Part shown: piece by piece, positions 16,634 to 26,048 of the stretch
How positions within the stretch are numbered: position 1 is the first letter of the stretch
How the letters are laid out: every line of letters begins with the position of its first letter
DNA from: Bacteroidales bacterium
GTDB lineage: Bacteria; Bacteroidota; Bacteroidia; Bacteroidales; UBA932
Assembly (NCBI GenBank): GCA_017519865.1
Contig: JAFWRQ010000017.1
Coordinates: forward strand, 1-64,000
Reading direction: 5' to 3'
DNA: 64,000 nucleotides
Made by a program: the position numbers and the translations under genes
Notes under the pieces: generated by a model
Seen by the model: the letters and a program-made list of their open reading frames with translations, nothing else
Told to the model about the DNA's origin: nothing
The model's database searches: none

Positions 16634-18738
16634 CTTGCCGGCTTTGCATCGATCTCGAGAAGCTTGACATCAATCTCGTCACCGACCTTGAGGACGTCTT
16701 CGACGTTCTCGGTCTTGTTCCATGCGATCTCGGACACGTGGAGAAGGCCTTCCTTTCCGGGGAGGATCTCTACGAAAGCGCCGAACTCGAGGATGCTGAC
16801 CACCTTGCCATGATAGACCTGGCCCGGCTCCGGAACTGCGCAGATGCCCTTGATCCACTCGAGGGCGGCATCCATGGCCTGCTTGTCGGTGCCGAAGATG
16901 TCGACGATACCCTCGGTCTCACCCTGTGCGCCGCCTTCCTTGGGCTGCTCGTCGATGGTGATGGTGGTACCGGTTTCTTTCTGGATCTTCTGGATGGTCT
17001 CGCCACCCTTGCCGATGACGGCGCCGATGAACTCGCTGGCGATGCGGATCTGGACGATGCGCGGCACGAACGGCTTGTAGTCCTCGCGCGGCTCGCTGAT
17101 GGTCTTCAGCATCTCGCCCATGATGTGCATACGACCCTGGCGGGCCTGCTCGAGAGCCTTCTCGAGAACATCGTAGGACAGACCGTCCACCTTGATGTCC
17201 ATCTGGGTGGCGGTGATGCCGTCGGCGGTACCGGTGACCTTGAAGTCCATGTCACCGAGATGGTCCTCGTCGCCGAGGATATCGGTGAGGATGGCGTAGC
17301 GCTCGTTGGGGCGCTCGGCATCGGTGATGAGGCCCATTGCCACACCGGCGACGGGCTTCTTGATCTTCACGCCTGCGTCCATGAGGGCGAGGCAGCCGCC
17401 GCATACGGAAGCCATGGAAGACGAACCGTTGGACTCGAGGATGTCACTGACCACGCGGACAGCGTAAGGATTCTCGGGAGCGAGCGGAACGACGGGCTTG
17501 AGGGCGCGCATGGCGAGGTTGCCGTGGCCGATCTCACGACGGCCGGGAGCGCGCATGGGCTTGGCTTCGCCGGTGGCGAAAGGAGGGAAGTTGTAGTGCA
17601 GGACGAACTGCTGGTCGCCCTGGATGAGGACTTCGTCGACTTCCTTCATGTCCATCTTGGTGCCGAGGGTGACGGTCGCAAGGGACTGGGTCTCACCGCG
17701 GGTGAAGATGGCGGAACCGTGTGCACAGGGGAGGTAATCCACCTCGCACCAGATGGGACGGACCTGGTCGCAGACGCGGCCGTCCAGGCGGATGCCCTCG
17801 TCGAGGATCATGTTGCGCATGGCCTCTTTCTCGACGGCATGGTAATATCTCTCTACGAGCGGGGTCTTCTCCTCGAGTTCCTCCTCCGGAATGGTGGCCA
17901 GGAACTCGTCCTTTATGGCTGTGAAGCCGTCCTCGCGCTCGTGCTTGGGCTTGGCGGACTTGGCGAGTGCATAGCACTTGTCATAGCAGAAAGCCTCGAC
18001 GGCCTTCTTGAGATCCTCATCCTCCACGTCGTGGGGATAGTCGCGCTTGGTCTCGTTGCCGAGTTCGGCGATGAGTTCCTTCTGCACGCGGCAGTGGCGC
18101 TTGATCTCTTCATGGGCGAACTTGATGGCCTCGAGCATGTCGTGCTCGCTGACCTCGTTCATCTCGCCCTCGACCATCATGATATTCTCCTCGGTGGCGG
18201 CGACCATAAGTTCAAGGTCGCTGTCTGCCATCTGTGAGAAGCTGGGGTTGATGACGAACTCGCCGTTGATGCGGGCGACGCGGACTTCCGAGACGGGGCC
18301 GCCGAACGGCAGGTCGGAAGTAGCGAGGGCGGCGGAGGCGGTCAGGCCTGCAAGGGCGTCAGGCTGGGTGTCCTTGTCAGCGGAGATGAGGCTGAGGTAG
18401 ACGAACACCTCGAGGTGGAAATCGTCCGGCCAGAGGGGCCTGATGGGGCGGTCAACGAGGCGTGCGATCAGGATCTCGTAGTCCGAGGGCTTGCTTTCGC
18501 GTTTCATGAAGCCGCCGGGATACCTTCCCGCGGCGAAATACTTCTCACGGTAGTCCACCGTGAGGGGCATGAAATCGGTGCCCTCCTTGACTTCCTTGGC
18601 TGCGCAGACGGTGGCGAGGATCATTGTGCCTCCCATCTTCACGACAGCCGAACCGTCCGCCTGCTTGGCGAGTTTGCCGGTCTCGATCTCAATCACGCGG
18701 CCGTCCGCGAGCTCGATCTTTTTCGTGATAACGTTCAT
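16630..18738 (-). CDS. pnp: Polyribonucleotide nucleotidyltransferase (PNPase)
   Basis: The protein has 702 residues as read. It consists of two RNase PH domains around an alpha-helical domain, then a KH domain ([16 protein letters not shown]) and an S1 domain ([20 protein letters not shown]). PNPase degrades RNA 3' to 5' phosphorolytically. The start [13 protein letters not shown] at 18738 fits the family; an extension to 18978 runs over the upstream hairpin. The frame ends [10 protein letters not shown], where the family has DxKTGKxRLS. The correct continuation is in the overlapping -1 frame, so the gene appears frameshifted at its 3' end. It follows rpsO, as in many bacteria. Confidence 0.92.
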   Translation of the reverse strand: MNVITKKIELADGRVIEIETGKLAKQADGSAVVKMGGTMILATVCAAKEVKEGTDFMPLTVDYREKYFAAGRYPGGFMKRESKPSDYEILIARLVDRPIRPLWPDDFHLEVFVYLSLISADKDTQPDALAGLTASAALATSDLPFGGPVSEVRVARINGEFVINPSFSQMADSDLELMVAATEENIMMVEGEMNEVSEHDMLEAIKFAHEEIKRHCRVQKELIAELGNETKRDYPHDVEDEDLKKAVEAFCYDKCYALAKSAKPKHEREDGFTAIKDEFLATIPEEELEEKTPLVERYYHAVEKEAMRNMILDEGIRLDGRVCDQVRPIWCEVDYLPCAHGSAIFTRGETQSLATVTLGTKMDMKEVDEVLIQGDQQFVLHYNFPPFATGEAKPMRAPGRREIGHGNLAMRALKPVVPLAPENPYAVRVVSDILESNGSSSMASVCGGCLALMDAGVKIKKPVAGVAMGLITDAERPNERYAILTDILGDEDHLGDMDFKVTGTADGITATQMDIKVDGLSYDVLEKALEQARQGRMHIMGEMLKTISEPREDYKPFVPRIVQIRIASEFIGAVIGKGGETIQKIQKETGTTITIDEQPKEGGAQGETEGIVDIFGTDKQAMDAALEWIKGICAVPEPGQVYHGKVVSILEFGAFVEILPGKEGLLHVSEIAWNKTENVEDVLKVGDEIDVKLLEIDAKPAR

Positions 18739-18803
18739 TACTGTTTTCTTTACGTCTTTATTACTGCTGGGTCGCGGACCGTCCGCGAACCGTTTTTTCA
18801 AAT

Positions 18804-18840
18804 AAAAAGGGGAGGATTCCCCATTGGAATCCTTCCCCTT
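18804..18840 (-). terminator. Hairpin between rpsO and pnp
   Basis: On the minus strand an imperfect 14-15 bp stem (AAGGGGAAGGATTCC and GGGAATCCTCCCCTT) is followed by a T run. It may terminate part of the rpsO transcripts or act as the processing hairpin known between these genes in other bacteria. Confidence 0.7.
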
Positions 18841-18856
18841 CGGTTTTTTCCTATCC

Positions 18857-19132
18857 TTATCGACGGAGACCAAGCTCCTTGATGATGTTTCTGTATCTCT
18901 CGATGTCGATCTTCTGGAGGTAATCCAGGATCTGACGTCTCTTGCCGACCAGGCGGAGAAGGGCGCGACGCGTGACAACGTCTTTCCTGTTCTTCTTCAC
19001 GTGCTCGGTAAGGTGAGCGATACGGTAGGAAAATAATGCAACCTGACTCTCAGGGGAGCCGGTGTCCTTATTGGACTTCCCGTACTTCGCGAAAATCTCT
19101 TGCTTTCTTTCAGGCATCAGGTATTCAGCCAT
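18857..19132 (-). CDS. rpsO: 30S ribosomal protein S15
   Basis: The 91-residue protein matches S15 in length and motifs ([44 protein letters not shown]). S15 binds 16S rRNA early in small-subunit assembly. It is the first gene of the rpsO-pnp unit and has a well-formed promoter upstream. Confidence 0.97.
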   Translation of the reverse strand: MAEYLMPERKQEIFAKYGKSNKDTGSPESQVALFSYRIAHLTEHVKKNRKDVVTRRALLRLVGKRRQILDYLQKIDIERYRNIIKELGLRR

Positions 19133-19201
19133 CTTGCAAAAAATTTTAAGTTAATAAAACAACTGATATCAATACTTTCGCCATTGACGGCAAAAGTGGG
19201 G

Positions 19202-19232
19202 CAAAGGTAGTCATTTTTTCGGACTTTACAAT
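19202..19232 (-). promoter_or_regulatory. Promoter of rpsO-pnp
   Basis: TACCTTTG on the minus strand (19202-19209) is preceded by ATTG (19229-19232) with a spacer of 19 bases, close to the Bacteroidetes housekeeping consensus. It is 70 bases before the rpsO start. Confidence 0.6.
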
Positions 19233-19315
19233 ATCTTTTCACCTAATTTAAAACCGGATGCCAAAGAGTCCGTACGTTCAGCCGGACCGTAATGGCTAAT
19301 TTCAGGAAAAAACGT

Positions 19316-19323
19316 TAAATTTG
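19316..19323 (+). promoter_or_regulatory. -7 box of the uronate operon
   Basis: TAAATTTG fits TAnnTTTG and lies 26 bases before the first operon gene. No TTTG occurs 19-21 bases upstream, which would fit a promoter that needs an activator. Confidence 0.45.
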
Positions 19324-19348
19324 TTTCGTTTAAACACTTTTTGCTCAT

Positions 19349-20389
19349 ATGCCAAGAGTAATCACCTTCGGAGAGATTATGCTCCGTCTCTCAACGCCGG
19401 GTTACCTGCGCTTCTCGCAGGCCCGCCAGTTCGATGCGACATTCGGCGGCGGCGAGGCAAACGTCGCTGTCTCGCTGGCCAACTACGGCATTGATACCGA
19501 ATTTGTTACACGTCTTCCCGACAACGACGTAGCCCGCAGTTGCCTTAAGGAGTTACGCTCTTATGGCGTAGGCGTTTCCCATTGCATCACCGGCGGCGAC
19601 CGTCTCGGGATCTACTTCCTTGAGACCGGCGCCGTGGCGCGGCCGAGCAAAGTCGTCTACGACCGTGCCGGCTCGTCCCTCGCCACCATCGCGCCCGGGA
19701 TGATCGACTGGGACGAGGTCTTCGACGGAGCCGACTGGTTCCACTGGACCGGCATTACGCCCGCTGTCAGCCAGGGCGCCGCAGATGTATGTCTCGAGGC
19801 TGTCCGGGCTGCGAACCGCCTCGGCCTGACTGTCAGTTGTGACTTGAATTTCCGCAAGAATCTCTGGAAATACGGACGGAGCGCCTCGGAAGTGATGCCC
19901 GCCCTCGTGGAGGGCTGCGACATCATCCTCGGCAACGAAGAGGATGCCGAGAAGGTTTTCGGCATCAAGCCCGAAGGCTTCGATGCCGCGTCCACGGCCG
20001 GAGCCATCGACCAGGGCCGCTTCCGCAGCGTGGCCGAACAGCTTATGGCCCGCTTCCCGCGCGCCCGTAAGGTCATCATCACCCTCCGCGGCTCCATCAA
20101 CGCCAATCACAACACCTGGGGCGGTGTCCTTTACGACGGCAAGACCCTGTACGAGTCGCCACGCTACGACATCACCCACATCGTGGACCGCGTCGGTGGC
20201 GGCGACTCCTTCATGGGAGGCCTCATCTACGGCCTTCTGTCCTATCCCGGCGATGACCAGCGGGCGCTGGACTTCGCCGTGGCTGCCTCATGCCTCAAGC
20301 ATACGATATTCGGAGACTTCAACCAGGTGACCGTAGCGGAAGTCGAAAACCTCATGAAGGGGGACGGCTCCGGAAGGGTCTCAAGATAA
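19349..20389 (+). CDS. PfkB-family sugar(-acid) kinase, probable 2-keto-3-deoxygluconate kinase
   Basis: This 346-residue ribokinase-family protein starts VITFGEIMLRLSTPG and has the GGGEANVAVSLA substrate-binding motif. The C-terminal anion hole/catalytic motif is VGGGDSFMGGL, with GGGD in place of the common GAGD. The sequence is closest in style to KDG kinases (KdgK), which give KDPG for the aldolase encoded later in the operon. It is the first gene of an eight-gene plus-strand operon. The substrate could also be another aldonate. Confidence 0.85.
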   Translation: MPRVITFGEIMLRLSTPGYLRFSQARQFDATFGGGEANVAVSLANYGIDTEFVTRLPDNDVARSCLKELRSYGVGVSHCITGGDRLGIYFLETGAVARPSKVVYDRAGSSLATIAPGMIDWDEVFDGADWFHWTGITPAVSQGAADVCLEAVRAANRLGLTVSCDLNFRKNLWKYGRSASEVMPALVEGCDIILGNEEDAEKVFGIKPEGFDAASTAGAIDQGRFRSVAEQLMARFPRARKVIITLRGSINANHNTWGGVLYDGKTLYESPRYDITHIVDRVGGGDSFMGGLIYGLLSYPGDDQRALDFAVAASCLKHTIFGDFNQVTVAEVENLMKGDGSGRVSR

Positions 20390-20398
20390 GGATCATAT

Positions 20399-21478
20399 AT
20401 GGAAATGACTCTCAGACAGGGCTGCAGGTACGCCCTTCTCGTCCCGACCAGCATGGGACTGCGGGTCACCCCCGAAAACGGCCAGCCGGTACAGTGCAGC
20501 GATGTGCTGCATCTGTATGCGACCAGTGCGGAGACCAACGTCGCCAGCATAGCCTCATACCTCGGAATGCCCGTCAAGGTCCTCACCACTTTCGTGGAAG
20601 GAAGCCCCTTCGCGGCGTTAATCAAGTCCAACCTCCGCTCGCGCGGTATGGACTTCGAAGGCCCCGAAGTGCCCCAGGGAGGCCCTTGGGGCTACAGGCA
20701 CCAGATCAACGTCGCCGACAGCGGCTATGGACCGCGCGGTCCCCGTGTCTGGAACGACCGCGCCGGCGAAGTCGGCAGGACATTGAATGTCAAAGACTTC
20801 GATCTCGACCGCATCTTCGGCCAGGAGGGCGTGCAGATAGTGCACCTGTCCGGCCTTATCGCGGCACTCAGCCCCGACACCGGGCGTTTCTGCCTTGAGA
20901 TTGCCCGCGCAGCAAAGAGGTACGGCACCCGAATAAGCTTCGACCTGAATTACCGCGCCTCCTTCTGGATCGGCCGTGAAAAGGAACTGCGAGACATATT
21001 CGCGGAGATCTGTTCTCTCGCCGACATCCTCATCGGCAACGAGGAGGACTTCCAGTTGTGCCTCGGCATCGAAGGCCCCGAGGCCGGCGGCAAGGACATC
21101 GCCGCCAAGATCGACGGGTTCAAGGAGATGATTCGCCGTGTCCGCGCCGAGTATCCCGGCGCGCAGGTCTATGCAACCACGCTCCGCCAGGTCAACCATA
21201 CCAACAGCCACAACTGGGGAGCCATAATGCTCGCCGGCGAGGAGTGGCAGGTCATTGAGCCCCGCAGGATTCATGTCCTCGACCGCATCGGCGGTGGCGA
21301 CGGATTCGTCGGCGGTCTCCTGTACGGCATCCTGAAGGGCTGGGAGAGCGAAAAGTGGATCCGGTTCGGCTGGGCCACGGGTGCCCTTGCCACCACCTTC
21401 CTCACCGACTACGCCCAGCCGGCAGATGAGGAGCAGGTATGGAGTGTTTGGAACGGCAACGCCCGCGTCAAGAGATAG
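20399..21478 (+). CDS. Second PfkB-family carbohydrate kinase
   Basis: This 359-residue protein keeps the ribokinase-fold pattern: AETNVASIASYLGMPVKVLT in the N-terminal domain, SFDLNYRASFW, LIGNEEDF and the catalytic GGGDGFVGGLLYG. It is clearly related to the preceding kinase but diverged, particularly in the N-terminal lid, where a sugar-binding GGGEAN motif is replaced. Two adjacent kinases in a uronate operon suggest two different acids are phosphorylated (for example KDG and gluconate), but that is inference. It starts 9 bases after the first kinase. Confidence 0.8.
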   Translation: MEMTLRQGCRYALLVPTSMGLRVTPENGQPVQCSDVLHLYATSAETNVASIASYLGMPVKVLTTFVEGSPFAALIKSNLRSRGMDFEGPEVPQGGPWGYRHQINVADSGYGPRGPRVWNDRAGEVGRTLNVKDFDLDRIFGQEGVQIVHLSGLIAALSPDTGRFCLEIARAAKRYGTRISFDLNYRASFWIGREKELRDIFAEICSLADILIGNEEDFQLCLGIEGPEAGGKDIAAKIDGFKEMIRRVRAEYPGAQVYATTLRQVNHTNSHNWGAIMLAGEEWQVIEPRRIHVLDRIGGGDGFVGGLLYGILKGWESEKWIRFGWATGALATTFLTDYAQPADEEQVWSVWNGNARVKR

Positions 21479-21482
21479 GCCT

Positions 21483-22760
21483 ATGCTCTACTACGCCAGG
21501 GGTTCCAGGGATGACGACATTTCAGCGCAGGAGGTACGGGATGCCCTCTGCGGTGTATTCCGTGCCCTGGGCTCCAGGAAACGCGTCCTTGCCCTGCCTC
21601 CGGATTTCACCCGCCTCAATTCATTCGCGGGGCCTATAACGGAGATGGTCAACGATTATTTCGGCGATGCACTTACGGACGTCATGCCCGCCCTGGGTAC
21701 GCATTCTCCGATGACCGACGCTCAGATTGCCACGATGTTCGGCACGGTACCCCGCAGCAAGTTCCGCGTCCACGACTGGCGTCACGACGTCGTGACGGTG
21801 GGGGAGGTGCCGGCCGAATATGTCCGCGAAGTGTCCGGAGGACGCGCGGACTACGCCTGGCCGGCACAGGTCAACAGATTGCTCCTGGACCCTTCCTTCG
21901 ACCTCATCCTTTCCATAGGCCAGGTCGTGCCCCACGAGGTCATCGGCATGGCTAACTACACCAAGAACATTTTCGTGGGGGTCGGCGGCAGCGAGGGCAT
22001 CAACAACAGTCACTATCTGGGTGCGACATACGGGATGGAACGCATCATGGGCCGGGCCGTGAGCCCCGTCCGCGATGTAATGGAGTATGCCCGTGTGCAT
22101 TTCATACAGGATCTCCCCATAGTATATATACTGACCGTCCTGGCCAAGGAACCGGATACCGGCCGGATGCAACTCAAAGGCCTTTTTGTCGGAGATGACT
22201 TCGAGTGTTTCCGCCTTGCTTCGGAACTCTCGCTCCAGACCAATTTCATAATGGTGGAGAAGCCGCTGCGCAAATGCATAGTCTGGCTGGATCCGGCGGA
22301 GTTCAAGAGCACCTGGCTCGGCAACAAAGCCATCTACCGCACCAGGATGGCCCTCGCCGACGGTGCGGAGCTCATCATCCTTGCCCCTGCCCTCAGGGAG
22401 TTCGGAGAGGATGCCGCCATCGACTCCTTGATCCGCAAGTACGGCTACAAGGGTACGTTTCATACGCTGGAAGCGACGCGCAACAACCGCGACCTCCGGG
22501 AGAACCTCAGCGCCTCGGCGCATCTGATCCACGGATCGTCCGAGGGGCGTTTCCGCATCACCTATTGCCCCGGTCCGGACATGACACGCGAAGGGATAGA
22601 GGGCGTCGGCTATGCCTATGCCCCGCTGGACAAGATGATGGAACGTTACCGTGTCTCCTCCCTGAAGGACGGCTGGAATACCGTCGACGGCGAGGAGATT
22701 TATTACATTTCCAATCCGGCCCTGGGCCTGTGGGCCCATCCCGACAGATTCGAGGACTGA
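21483..22760 (+). CDS. LarA-family (nickel-pincer nucleotide) 2-hydroxyacid racemase/epimerase homologue
   Basis: Starting at ATG 21483, four bases after the kinase stop, this protein has 425 residues. It shows the LarA layout: PDFTR (40-44, for DHTR), GTHSPMT (H74), VVPHE (H151), NYTKN (K161) and NSHY (H177). In Lactobacillus lactate racemase, His174, Lys184 and His200 bind or flank the Ni-pincer nucleotide; the spacing 10 and 16 is identical here. LarA homologues swap the configuration of alpha-hydroxy acids by hydride transfer. Its place in a uronate operon argues for a sugar-acid substrate, such as C2 epimerisation of an aldonate. No larB, larC or larE is in the window. Confidence 0.85.
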   Translation: MLYYARGSRDDDISAQEVRDALCGVFRALGSRKRVLALPPDFTRLNSFAGPITEMVNDYFGDALTDVMPALGTHSPMTDAQIATMFGTVPRSKFRVHDWRHDVVTVGEVPAEYVREVSGGRADYAWPAQVNRLLLDPSFDLILSIGQVVPHEVIGMANYTKNIFVGVGGSEGINNSHYLGATYGMERIMGRAVSPVRDVMEYARVHFIQDLPIVYILTVLAKEPDTGRMQLKGLFVGDDFECFRLASELSLQTNFIMVEKPLRKCIVWLDPAEFKSTWLGNKAIYRTRMALADGAELIILAPALREFGEDAAIDSLIRKYGYKGTFHTLEATRNNRDLRENLSASAHLIHGSSEGRFRITYCPGPDMTREGIEGVGYAYAPLDKMMERYRVSSLKDGWNTVDGEEIYYISNPALGLWAHPDRFED

Positions 22761-22763
22761 GAT

Positions 22764-23897
22764 ATGAAGATAGTCTGTGACAATAAGATACCATTCCTGC
22801 GCGGGGCTTTCGAGCCCTTCGCCGAGGTCGTTTACCTGCCCGGAGCGCAGACCACTCCGGAGGTGGTTAAGGACGCCGATGCGCTCGTCACGCGTACGCG
22901 CACTATCTGCAACGAGGCGTTGCTCAAGGGCTCTTCGGTGAAAGCGATAGCAACGGCCACGATAGGTTACGACCATATCGATACTTCGTGGTGCGAGGCC
23001 AACGGAATTGCGTGGAGCAACGCTCCCGGATGCAATTCCTGGTCGGTCAAGCAGTATATTTCGTCTGTGCTGGCAGTGTTGGCGCAACGCCACGGCCTCA
23101 GGCTCGGCGCCCTGACGCTGGGCGTCGTGGGCGTCGGCAACGTCGGCTCCAAGGTTGCCGACGTGGGCCGGGCCTTCGGCATGCGTGTCCTGCTGAACGA
23201 CCCGCCGCGCGAGCGCGCCGAGGGTCCGGACGCCTTCGTGGACCTCGATACGGTCCTTGCGGAGAGCGATATCGTCACCGTCCACGTGCCGCTGACGCGC
23301 GCAGGCGAAGATGCCACCTGGCATCTTTTCGATGCTGCGCGCCTTGCACGGATGCGCCCCTCACAGATACTGATCAACTCGTCCCGCGGTCCTGTGGTGG
23401 ACAATGCCGCCCTGAAAAACATCCTTCTGAAAGGAGGACTGAAGGCAGCGGTCCTGGATGTCTGGGAGGGCGAGCCGGACCTGGATCCGGAGCTTGTAGG
23501 CCTGCTGGACATCTCCACGCCGCATATAGCGGGCTACAGCGCAGACGGCAAGGCAAACGGTACCACGATGAGCGTCCGCTACCTGGCGACAAGGCTCGGG
23601 CTGCCGCTTGTGGACTGGACGGCCTCCGGCGTCCCGGCCCCGCCGCAGCCGCTCGCCTTCACCGTCGATGCTTCAGGCAAAACTCCGCAGGAGGTCCTCT
23701 CCGAGGCCATCCTCCATACTTACGACGTCCGTCAGGACAGCGATGCGCTCCGCGCTGAATTGGACGCGTTCGAGCGTCTGCGCGGCGACTATATGGTCCG
23801 GCGCGAGCCGTCAGCGTTCACGCTGACGCTCTCCGGCGGCGGCCAGGAACTCGCCGCGCGTCTCGAACTGTTAGGATTTAAAGTTAAAACTCTATAG
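22764..23897 (+). CDS. pdxB: PdxB-like 4-phosphoerythronate / D-2-hydroxyacid dehydrogenase
   Basis: This 377-residue protein is closest to erythronate-4-phosphate dehydrogenase: it starts MKIVCDNKIPF and has the NAD site GVVGVGNVGS. The catalytic triad is Arg208 (NSSRGP), Glu237 (GEPDLD) and His254 (TPHIAGYS), and a C-terminal PdxB dimerisation region of about 100 residues follows. PdxB normally serves pyridoxal phosphate synthesis. Here it is locked between a LarA homologue and gnd with gaps of 3 and 2 bases. It may have been recruited for oxidation or reduction of a sugar acid, or PLP synthesis may simply be co-expressed. Confidence 0.82.
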   Translation: MKIVCDNKIPFLRGAFEPFAEVVYLPGAQTTPEVVKDADALVTRTRTICNEALLKGSSVKAIATATIGYDHIDTSWCEANGIAWSNAPGCNSWSVKQYISSVLAVLAQRHGLRLGALTLGVVGVGNVGSKVADVGRAFGMRVLLNDPPRERAEGPDAFVDLDTVLAESDIVTVHVPLTRAGEDATWHLFDAARLARMRPSQILINSSRGPVVDNAALKNILLKGGLKAAVLDVWEGEPDLDPELVGLLDISTPHIAGYSADGKANGTTMSVRYLATRLGLPLVDWTASGVPAPPQPLAFTVDASGKTPQEVLSEAILHTYDVRQDSDALRAELDAFERLRGDYMVRREPSAFTLTLSGGGQELAARLELLGFKVKTL

Positions 23898-23899
23898 AA

Positions 23900-25357
23900 A
23901 TGAAGCAGTTATCCGACATCGGACTCATCGGTCTCGCCGTCATGGGAGAGAACCTGGTTTTGAACATGGAGAGCAAAGGATTCCGTGTCAGCGTTTTCAA
24001 CAGGACCGTCGAGAAAGTCGACAGGTTCCTGGAAGGCCGTGGTAAAGGCCTCAACATATATGGGGCGCACAGCCTCGAGGACTTCGTGGCTTCGCTCGCC
24101 ACTCCGCGCAAGGTGTTCCTCATGGTCAAGGCCGGGGCCGCCGTCGATGCCTTCATCGACAGGCTGATCCCGGTGCTTGAGCCCGGCGACATCATCATCG
24201 ACGGAGGCAACACCCATTTCCCTGATACCGCCCGCCGTACGGCGTATGTCGAGAGCAAGGGTCTCCTCTACATCGGCACCGGCGTGTCCGGCGGCGAGGA
24301 GGGAGCCCTGAAGGGCCCCTCGATGATGCCCGGCGGGTCGCCGGCCGCATGGCCATACGTCAAGCCGATCTTCCAGAGCATCTGCGCCAAGGTCGAGGGC
24401 GACTCGCCGTGCTGCGACTGGGTGGGCGAAGGCGGTGCCGGCCACTTCGTCAAGATGGTCCACAACGGCATCGAATACGGTGACATCCAACTCATCTGCG
24501 AGTGCTACCAGATAATGAAGGACATACTCGGAATGAGCAACGAGGAGATGCACGAGACCTTCGCCGAGTGGAACAGGGGAGACCTTGATTCGTACCTGAT
24601 CGAGATTACCCGCGATATTCTGGCCAAGAAGGACGGGGACGACCGCTATGTGCTGGACTATATCCTCGATACCGCCGGCCAGAAGGGTACAGGCAAATGG
24701 ACGGCCATCTCCGCCCTGGACCAGGGCGTGCCGCTTACCCTGATCGGCGAGTCTGTATTCGCCCGCTGCCTCTCCGCACAGAAGGAGGAGAGGGTCGCGG
24801 CCTCGGAGGTCCTCGAAGGCCCTGCTCCCGTGAAGTTCACGGGAGACCGCAAGGCCTTCCTCGAGGACCTGCGCCGCGCCCTCTTCGCCGCCAAGGTAGT
24901 CTCCTACGCGCAGGGCTACGCGCTGATGCGCGCCGCCGCCAGGGAGTACGGATGGAATCTCAACTACGGCGGCATCGCGCTGATGTGGCGCGGCGGCTGC
25001 ATCATCCGCAGCGTCTTCCTCGGCAGGATCAAGGAGGCCTTCGACAAGGACCCCGACATAGCCAACATCCTCCTGGACCCGTATTTCAGCGGCAAGCTTG
25101 CCGAGGCCCAGCAGGGCTGGCGCAACGTCCTCTGCACCGCGATGCAGAACGGCGTTCCCGCGCCCTGCATGACGGCTGGCCTGCAGTATTACGACGGCTA
25201 TCGCTGCAAGCGCCTGCCGGCCAATCTGCTGCAGGCGCAGCGCGACTTCTTCGGAGCCCATACCTACGAGCGAACCGACCGTCCCCGCGGAGAGTTCTTC
25301 CACACCAACTGGACAGGCCACGGCGGCGATACAGTCTCCTCGACATACAATGCATAA
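23900..25357 (+). CDS. gnd: 6-phosphogluconate dehydrogenase (decarboxylating)
   Basis: The 485-residue protein matches long-form Gnd: [14 protein letters not shown] dinucleotide motif, [28 protein letters not shown], and the catalytic lysine and asparagine in [17 protein letters not shown]. The C-terminal tail is [10 protein letters not shown]. It converts 6-phosphogluconate to ribulose 5-phosphate and CO2. Its presence inside a uronate operon instead of next to zwf suggests that 6-phosphogluconate is formed from sugar acids. Confidence 0.95.
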   Translation: MKQLSDIGLIGLAVMGENLVLNMESKGFRVSVFNRTVEKVDRFLEGRGKGLNIYGAHSLEDFVASLATPRKVFLMVKAGAAVDAFIDRLIPVLEPGDIIIDGGNTHFPDTARRTAYVESKGLLYIGTGVSGGEEGALKGPSMMPGGSPAAWPYVKPIFQSICAKVEGDSPCCDWVGEGGAGHFVKMVHNGIEYGDIQLICECYQIMKDILGMSNEEMHETFAEWNRGDLDSYLIEITRDILAKKDGDDRYVLDYILDTAGQKGTGKWTAISALDQGVPLTLIGESVFARCLSAQKEERVAASEVLEGPAPVKFTGDRKAFLEDLRRALFAAKVVSYAQGYALMRAAAREYGWNLNYGGIALMWRGGCIIRSVFLGRIKEAFDKDPDIANILLDPYFSGKLAEAQQGWRNVLCTAMQNGVPAPCMTAGLQYYDGYRCKRLPANLLQAQRDFFGAHTYERTDRPRGEFFHTNWTGHGGDTVSSTYNA

Positions 25358-25376
25358 TGTACAAGATTCTATAGAA

Positions 25377-26042
25377 ATGGCACAGTACAGTAAACTACAG
25401 GTTCTTATGACCATGAGGGAAGCGGGCATCGTCCCCGTCTTCTACCATCCGGACCCCGCGGTTGCCAAGCAGGTCCTCAAAGCCTGCTACGACGGCGGCA
25501 TTCGCGTGTTCGAATATACCAACCGTGGCGATTTCGCCCAGGGAGTGTTCAGCGTACTCGTCAAGTATGCCGAGGCGGAACTGCCCGGAATGATCCTGGG
25601 CGTAGGTTCCGTCGTCGATCCGGCCACGGCAGCGATGTATATCCAACTCGGCGCCAATTTCATCGTCGGGCCTTTGTTCAACCCCGCTGTCGCGCCGGTC
25701 TGCAACCGCAGGCTCATCCCTTATATGCCCGGTTGCGGCAGCGTTACCGAGGTCGGGATGGCTCAGGAAGCTGGCTGCGACATCTGCAAGGTGTTCCCGG
25801 GAGACGTGCTCGGGCCTGCCTTCGTGAAGGCCCTCAAGGCACCTATGCCCTGGAGCCAGTTGATGGTAACCGGAGGCGTCAAGCCAACCCGTGAGAACCT
25901 TGAAGCCTGGTTCAGGGCCGGAGTGACCTGCGTCGGCATGGGCTCCAACCTTTTCCCGAAGGATGCCATTGCCGCAGGGGAGTGGGAGAGGATCTCCACA
26001 CTCTGCCGCGACGCACTCGCCATTGTCAAGGAAGTAAAATAA
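25377..26042 (+). CDS. eda: KDPG (2-dehydro-3-deoxy-6-phosphogluconate) aldolase
   Basis: This 221-residue class I aldolase has the Schiff-base lysine in CDICKVFPG (K138) and the conserved glutamate in RVFEYTNRG (E46). KDPG is split to pyruvate and glyceraldehyde 3-phosphate. The ATG at 25377 fits the family; a start at 25350 would overlap gnd. The gene closes the KDG branch together with one of the two kinases. The sequence TCTATAGAAATG precedes both this start and that of gnd. Confidence 0.93.
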   Translation: MAQYSKLQVLMTMREAGIVPVFYHPDPAVAKQVLKACYDGGIRVFEYTNRGDFAQGVFSVLVKYAEAELPGMILGVGSVVDPATAAMYIQLGANFIVGPLFNPAVAPVCNRRLIPYMPGCGSVTEVGMAQEAGCDICKVFPGDVLGPAFVKALKAPMPWSQLMVTGGVKPTRENLEAWFRAGVTCVGMGSNLFPKDAIAAGEWERISTLCRDALAIVKEVK

Positions 26043-26048
26043 ACGGAT

